9,127 nt of DNA from Acinetobacter sp. (GTDB taxonomy: Bacteria; Pseudomonadota; Gammaproteobacteria; Pseudomonadales; Moraxellaceae). Position numbers and translations under genes: made by a program. The stretch lies in assembly GCA_008017255.1 (NCBI GenBank), contig SSHD01000153.1:1-9127 (forward strand), written 5' to 3'. The notes under the pieces are model-generated. The model was not told where the DNA came from, ran no database searches, and saw nothing but the letters and a program-made list of their open reading frames with translations. Positions 5,222-9,127 of the stretch are shown piece after piece (positions within the stretch are counted from its first letter, which is position 1; every line of letters begins with the position of its first letter).

Positions 5222-7750
5222 TTAAAAGGTACGACCAATTTCAAATTGAACCGATTTAGTATCATCGCCTTCTTTGTCGTTCAGCGGGAAAGCATAACTC
5301 AGTGATAATGGGCCAATCATCGTAATCCATGTAAAACCAGCCCCTACACTGTAACGCATATTGTCAAAATCAAACTTATAGTTATCTTTGCAATATTGTT
5401 TCATATCTACTGCTGTACCACCGACCAAAACCGAACCGTTTGGTACATCACACTGAGTATCGAATACTTGTGCACCTTCGGCAAACAGGACTGGTCGAAC
5501 CTGACGCGTCCAATCACCCTTAAATGGTAATGGAATTGCCAATTCGGTACCAAACTGCACCAATGCGTTACCACCCACTTCTTCTGGGTCTGGGTCGGCT
5601 TTTTCATTGGCTTGGAAAATCACACTTGGGTATTGTGGCCCCAACGAGCTGTTTTCATAACCACGAACCGAGCCATAACCTCCAGCATAGAAGTTTTTGT
5701 AGAACGGTAAATCATTACCATAACCGAGCTTACCATAACCACGTAGGATGAAACCGCCCCATAATGGTTGGAAGGCTTGGGTGTCGAAAGTCATTTTTTG
5801 ATACTCGACATCACTGCCCGGAATCCCGATTTCTAAACCAAGACGATGCGACATACCCGAGGTTGGGAACAATGGACGATTAAGCGTGTTATAAGACCAG
5901 CCTAAGTTGAAGTTATAAGTAAAGAACTCACCTTCAAAAGCGCTGTCATAATTAACAAAACCACTCTGACACTGCGGCAAACCATTGGCATCTAAAATCA
6001 ATTTACCATCTGGGTCAGTTAAATAATCATCACCTGGACATCTAGTCGATTGAGCGGTGGCTTTACCACCATTCGCCAATAGATAATCACGAATATAGGT
6101 TGAAACATTCGGACCGGTTCTGACTTTGGTATTGTCGATACCAATTGAAGCACTCAGACTTTGGTTTTCATCTAATGGATAACCAAAACTTAAACTACCG
6201 CCATAAGCGTCGGTCACATAGTTGTTGACGTTATAGTCTTCGTTCAGTTTGGTTTTGCGGTAGTAGACGTTATAACCACGACTCACGCCATCAATGGTGA
6301 AATATGGGTCGGTCACGCTTAGGTTATAATAATCTTGCGTTTCAGAACGAGATAAGTCCACCGCTACACGGTTTCCTGTACCCATAAAATTGGTTTGGCT
6401 CAACCCAGCTTGAAAAGTAATACCGCCATTTTGCGAATAACCCACTGCCAAAGTGGTCGTACCTGAATGCTGCTCTTCTACATTCACGTTTAAATCGACT
6501 TGGTCAGGTGCATTTGGTACACGCGTCGGTTTTACATCTACAGTTTTAAAGAAACCCGTTCGCTCTAAACGGATTTTCGATAAATCAATTTTTTCGTTAC
6601 TTGCTAATGCACCTTCCATTTGGCGCATTTCACGACGCAATACTTCATCGGCGGTTTTGTTATTACCGCTAAAGTTAATGCGGCGCACTGTCACTTGTTG
6701 ACCTGGGTTAATATAATAGTTCAGATTCACAATACCGGTTTGGTTGTTGATCTCAGGTACTACATTTACTTCGGCATAGTAATAACCCGCATTACCGTAT
6801 TTGCGGAGCAGCAATTGTTTAACCGCATTGACCTTTTCTTGCGAGTAGGTTTCACCATCTTTATATAGTTTCAGCACTTGTAATTCTTCGGCTTTATATA
6901 ATGCATCACCTAAGAACTTGGTTTCGCCAAACTTAAATTGGCTGCCTTCATCGACCGCAACTTCAATAAAGATATTTTTCTTATCTTCACTAATATTCAG
7001 TTGTGAGTTGATGATATTAAAGTTGATATAGCCTTTGTTTAAATACAGCGCACGCAGGGCTTCTAAGCTGGCTGCCATTTTTTCACGTGCATAGCGGTCA
7101 TTGCGGGTCACAACCGAAGCCCAGCCGCTTTCTTTAACCGCAAAAACTTGCTTAATTTCGCTTTCGCTAAACACAGTATTGCCAATAATATTAATATCGA
7201 AAACTTTGGCTGCTGTGCCTTCGTTAAAGTTAATATTTAGCTCGACACGGTTATTTGGACGTGCAACAGTTTCAATCGTTACATCGGCATCGTAACGACC
7301 TTGTTGGGTATATTGCTGTTCCAACTCGGTTTCAATCAATTGCACCGCAGACTTTTTAAAGACTTCACCTTCAGCGATGCCCATTTTCTTTAAGCCTTGA
7401 TCTAAGGCTTCTTTTGGAATCAGCTTATTGCCTTTAAATTCCAACTTAGAAATAATTGGGCGTTCTACCACTTTAAACACTAAAACATTATTTTCTTTAA
7501 AGGCTTTAATGTCATCAAATGAACCTGAAGCGTACAAACTACGAATCGCTTCAGCAATCATTGGATCATTCACACGATCACCACTATTAATCGGTAATAT
7601 CGAATAAACACTGGTTGCGGTTAAACGCACCAAACCATCAATTCGTATATCTTGTGCAATGAACTCATCAGCAGCGTATGCTTGTTGTGCCATTGCCATT
7701 GCACTGACCAGTGCCAAAGGCATTAATAAATGTGTGTGACGCATGCCCAT
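5222..7750 (-). CDS. bamA: Outer membrane protein assembly factor BamA
   Basis: BamA is the central insertase that folds beta-barrel proteins into the outer membrane. The 842-residue precursor has a signal peptide (cleavage near AQQAYA, residue 26), then five POTRA domains at roughly 30-97, 98-178, 181-270, 272-350 and 352-426, then a C-terminal 16-strand barrel from about 430. The conserved loop-6 motif appears as VRGY (695-698), where many orthologues have VRGF. The last strand ends VQFEIGRTF with the expected terminal aromatic residue. Two cysteine pairs lie in predicted extracellular loops: C571/C594, in an Asp- and Gly-rich loop, and C767/C787. The start at 7750 has GGAA five bases upstream; an in-frame ATG two codons later is an alternative. 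The 32-base gap from rseP has room for little beyond the ribosome binding site. Downstream, skp supplies the chaperone that delivers clients to this machine. Confidence 0.98.
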   Translation of the reverse strand: MGMRHTHLLMPLALVSAMAMAQQAYAADEFIAQDIRIDGLVRLTATSVYSILPINSGDRVNDPMIAEAIRSLYASGSFDDIKAFKENNVLVFKVVERPIISKLEFKGNKLIPKEALDQGLKKMGIAEGEVFKKSAVQLIETELEQQYTQQGRYDADVTIETVARPNNRVELNINFNEGTAAKVFDINIIGNTVFSESEIKQVFAVKESGWASVVTRNDRYAREKMAASLEALRALYLNKGYINFNIINSQLNISEDKKNIFIEVAVDEGSQFKFGETKFLGDALYKAEELQVLKLYKDGETYSQEKVNAVKQLLLRKYGNAGYYYAEVNVVPEINNQTGIVNLNYYINPGQQVTVRRINFSGNNKTADEVLRREMRQMEGALASNEKIDLSKIRLERTGFFKTVDVKPTRVPNAPDQVDLNVNVEEQHSGTTTLAVGYSQNGGITFQAGLSQTNFMGTGNRVAVDLSRSETQDYYNLSVTDPYFTIDGVSRGYNVYYRKTKLNEDYNVNNYVTDAYGGSLSFGYPLDENQSLSASIGIDNTKVRTGPNVSTYIRDYLLANGGKATAQSTRCPGDDYLTDPDGKLILDANGLPQCQSGFVNYDSAFEGEFFTYNFNLGWSYNTLNRPLFPTSGMSHRLGLEIGIPGSDVEYQKMTFDTQAFQPLWGGFILRGYGKLGYGNDLPFYKNFYAGGYGSVRGYENSSLGPQYPSVIFQANEKADPDPEEVGGNALVQFGTELAIPLPFKGDWTRQVRPVLFAEGAQVFDTQCDVPNGSVLVGGTAVDMKQYCKDNYKFDFDNMRYSVGAGFTWITMIGPLSLSYAFPLNDKEGDDTKSVQFEIGRTF

Positions 7751-7777
7751 ATATTTTCCAGTAAGTTAAATTCCATT

Positions 7778-7793
7778 TGCGCTTATAAGCGCA
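7778..7793. repeat. Perfect 16-base palindrome on the rseP stop codon
   Basis: TGCGCTTATAAGCGCA is self-complementary along its whole length and includes the last codons and the TAA of rseP. In RNA it can form a 6-base, GC-rich stem with a TATA loop about 28 bases before the bamA start. No T-run follows, so it is not an intrinsic terminator. It may be an mRNA processing or stability element or a protein-binding site. Function is unknown. Confidence 0.6.
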
Positions 7794-9127
7794 TGAAGTC
7801 GTTAAATAAAGCCAAAAGCATCATGCTACCGAGCAGTAACATACCAACTTTTAAACCCAAAATCTGTATTTGTTCAGAAACAGGTTTGCCACGAATTAAT
7901 TCTATAAAGTAATAAAGTAAATGTCCGCCATCTAACATCGGAATCGGTAGTAAATTCAATATTCCCAAACTTACACTCATCAGCGCCATAAATGAAATAA
8001 ACGTTTGCCACCCCATTTCCGCCGTTTGACCTGCAACTTTGGCAATGGTAATTGGCCCAGATAAATTATCTAGCCCAATTAACCCACGCAGCATTTTTAC
8101 AATTGAGTTTAAAATCATGCCAGACAGTTGCGTGGTTTTATCGACTGCCGCACCCAAAGCTTCTAACGGTGAATATTGAATGGTTTGCTTATAATCTGCT
8201 GGAATGCTGAGCTTATTGACATCACTTTTCACCCCAAGCATGCCTGTAGTGTTGCCCATATTATCACGCTGACCTTGTGGCATGACTTGCAACTGTACAG
8301 ACTGACCTTGGCGCATTACCTCAATATTCAACATTTTTTCTGGTGAGCGCTGCACCACTTCAACCACATCAAACCAATCTTTCATGGCAACATGATTAAT
8401 TGCCACAATATGATCGCCAACTTTCATACCTTGACGAATTGCCGCACCATCTGCACTTAATTCTTTCACTACTGCTGGAATATGCGGACGATATGGCATA
8501 AAGCCTAAAGCGTCTAAAGGTGACTGACTTTGATCTTTGAGAAAATCTTTAATTGGCAAGCTGAATTGATGCGCTGTACCAGCACGTTCAATCGCAATAT
8601 CGATATGTCCAGTTTCGCCTGCGCGGTCAACCAAAGCATAGTTCAGTTTTTCCCACGTGGTGGTGCTTTGACCATCAACCTTTAAAATTTTATCGCCGAC
8701 CTGCAAATCCACTTGTGCAGCAGATGTATTTGGCATGATTTTACCAATACGGGTATTGAGTTGCTCTTGCGCAGGAATAAATAAAATCCAAAACAGCAAT
8801 ACTGCAAAAACCAAGTTAATTAACGGTCCCGCCGCAACAATCGCAATGCGTTTCCAAACCGACTGTCGGTTAAAAGCATAAGGCAAATCTTGCTCAGCAA
8901 CATTGCCTTCTCGCTCGTCGAGCATTTTGACATAACCACCCAAAGGCAAGGCCGAAAGTTGATATTGAATACCCGATTTTTTCGATTGCCACTTGAGTAA
9001 AGTTGGGCCAAAGCCAATCGAATACACCAAGACTTTAACGCCAAGCTTGCGTGCTACCCAATAATGACCAAACTCATGAATCGCAATGAGTGGGCCAAGC
9101 AATAAAATTGCTGCAACAATCATAAAC
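7783..9127 (-). CDS. rseP: RIP metalloprotease RseP (site-2 protease), 5' end at window edge
   Basis: RseP is an inner-membrane zinc protease. It cuts transmembrane substrates such as anti-sigma factors after a first periplasmic cut (sigma-E response in E. coli) and also removes remnant signal peptides. The zinc motif HEFGH is at H16-H20, counted from the ATG at 9123. The second active-site motif is NLLPIPMLDGGH, with the zinc-ligand Asp at 398. Two PDZ domains lie between, at about 125-190 and 213-285, and the GGYVKMLDE segment is at 62-70. Hydrophobic segments occur near 2-18, 93-115, 375-395 and 428-444. The C-terminus LFNDFMRL is typical. The frame is open to the window edge. The E. coli enzyme has HEFGH six residues later, so the true start is probably a few codons beyond the window and the ATG at 9123 internal. 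The stop lies in a 16-base palindrome. bamA follows after 32 bases. Confidence 0.96.
   Translation of the reverse strand, partial: FMIVAAILLLGPLIAIHEFGHYWVARKLGVKVLVYSIGFGPTLLKWQSKKSGIQYQLSALPLGGYVKMLDEREGNVAEQDLPYAFNRQSVWKRIAIVAAGPLINLVFAVLLFWILFIPAQEQLNTRIGKIMPNTSAAQVDLQVGDKILKVDGQSTTTWEKLNYALVDRAGETGHIDIAIERAGTAHQFSLPIKDFLKDQSQSPLDALGFMPYRPHIPAVVKELSADGAAIRQGMKVGDHIVAINHVAMKDWFDVVEVVQRSPEKMLNIEVMRQGQSVQLQVMPQGQRDNMGNTTGMLGVKSDVNKLSIPADYKQTIQYSPLEALGAAVDKTTQLSGMILNSIVKMLRGLIGLDNLSGPITIAKVAGQTAEMGWQTFISFMALMSVSLGILNLLPIPMLDGGHLLYYFIELIRGKPVSEQIQILGLKVGMLLLGSMMLLALFNDFMRL

Overview
The window is a chromosomal segment of a gammaproteobacterium, most likely Acinetobacter or a close Moraxellaceae relative. 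The evidence is the low-to-moderate GC (by eye, not computed), the gene order rseP-bamA-skp-lpxD-fabZ-lpxA, and protein sequences that read like Acinetobacter orthologues I recall, LpxA and RseP especially. All genes lie on the minus strand, so transcription runs from base 9127 towards base 1. Every gene-free gap is shorter than about 130 bases.

Region 1 (9127 to 2327) is the envelope-biogenesis operon. It holds rseP (site-2 intramembrane protease, 5' end at or just past the window edge), bamA (outer-membrane insertase), skp/ompH (periplasmic chaperone), lpxD, fabZ and lpxA. Gaps are 32 and 54 bases at the start. From skp onward the genes are nearly fused: 3 bases, 7 bases, then a 4-base ATGA overlap. 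The operon links outer-membrane protein assembly (BamA, Skp) with the first steps of lipid A synthesis (LpxA, LpxD) and with fatty acid elongation (FabZ), which draws on the same 3-hydroxyacyl-ACP pool. A stem-loop follows lpxA.

Region 2 (2212 to 1415) is a PaaX-family regulator split by one in-frame TAA. The two halves are in the same frame and directly abut (TAAATG). The lesion sits in a short near-duplication, and removing nine bases would give a continuous reading frame. This is the clearest anomaly in the window.

Region 3 (1414 to 1) begins with a roughly 120-base AT-rich promoter region carrying several TGTAA/TTACA inverted repeats. It is followed by a membrane fatty-acid desaturase-like gene with a complete set of histidine boxes, and by a PaaI-type hotdog thioesterase that runs off the left edge. 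These two genes are 7 bases apart and probably co-transcribed. With the adjacent regulator they look like a small membrane-lipid adjustment unit next to the lipid A operon, but substrate and regulation are inference.

I found no RNA gene, mobile element, CRISPR array or origin. Most of the window is conserved housekeeping sequence and I do not see a convincing new multi-gene system. The points worth checking are the broken regulator, the inverted repeats before the desaturase, the 16-base palindrome on the rseP stop codon, and the unusual cysteine placement in BamA.
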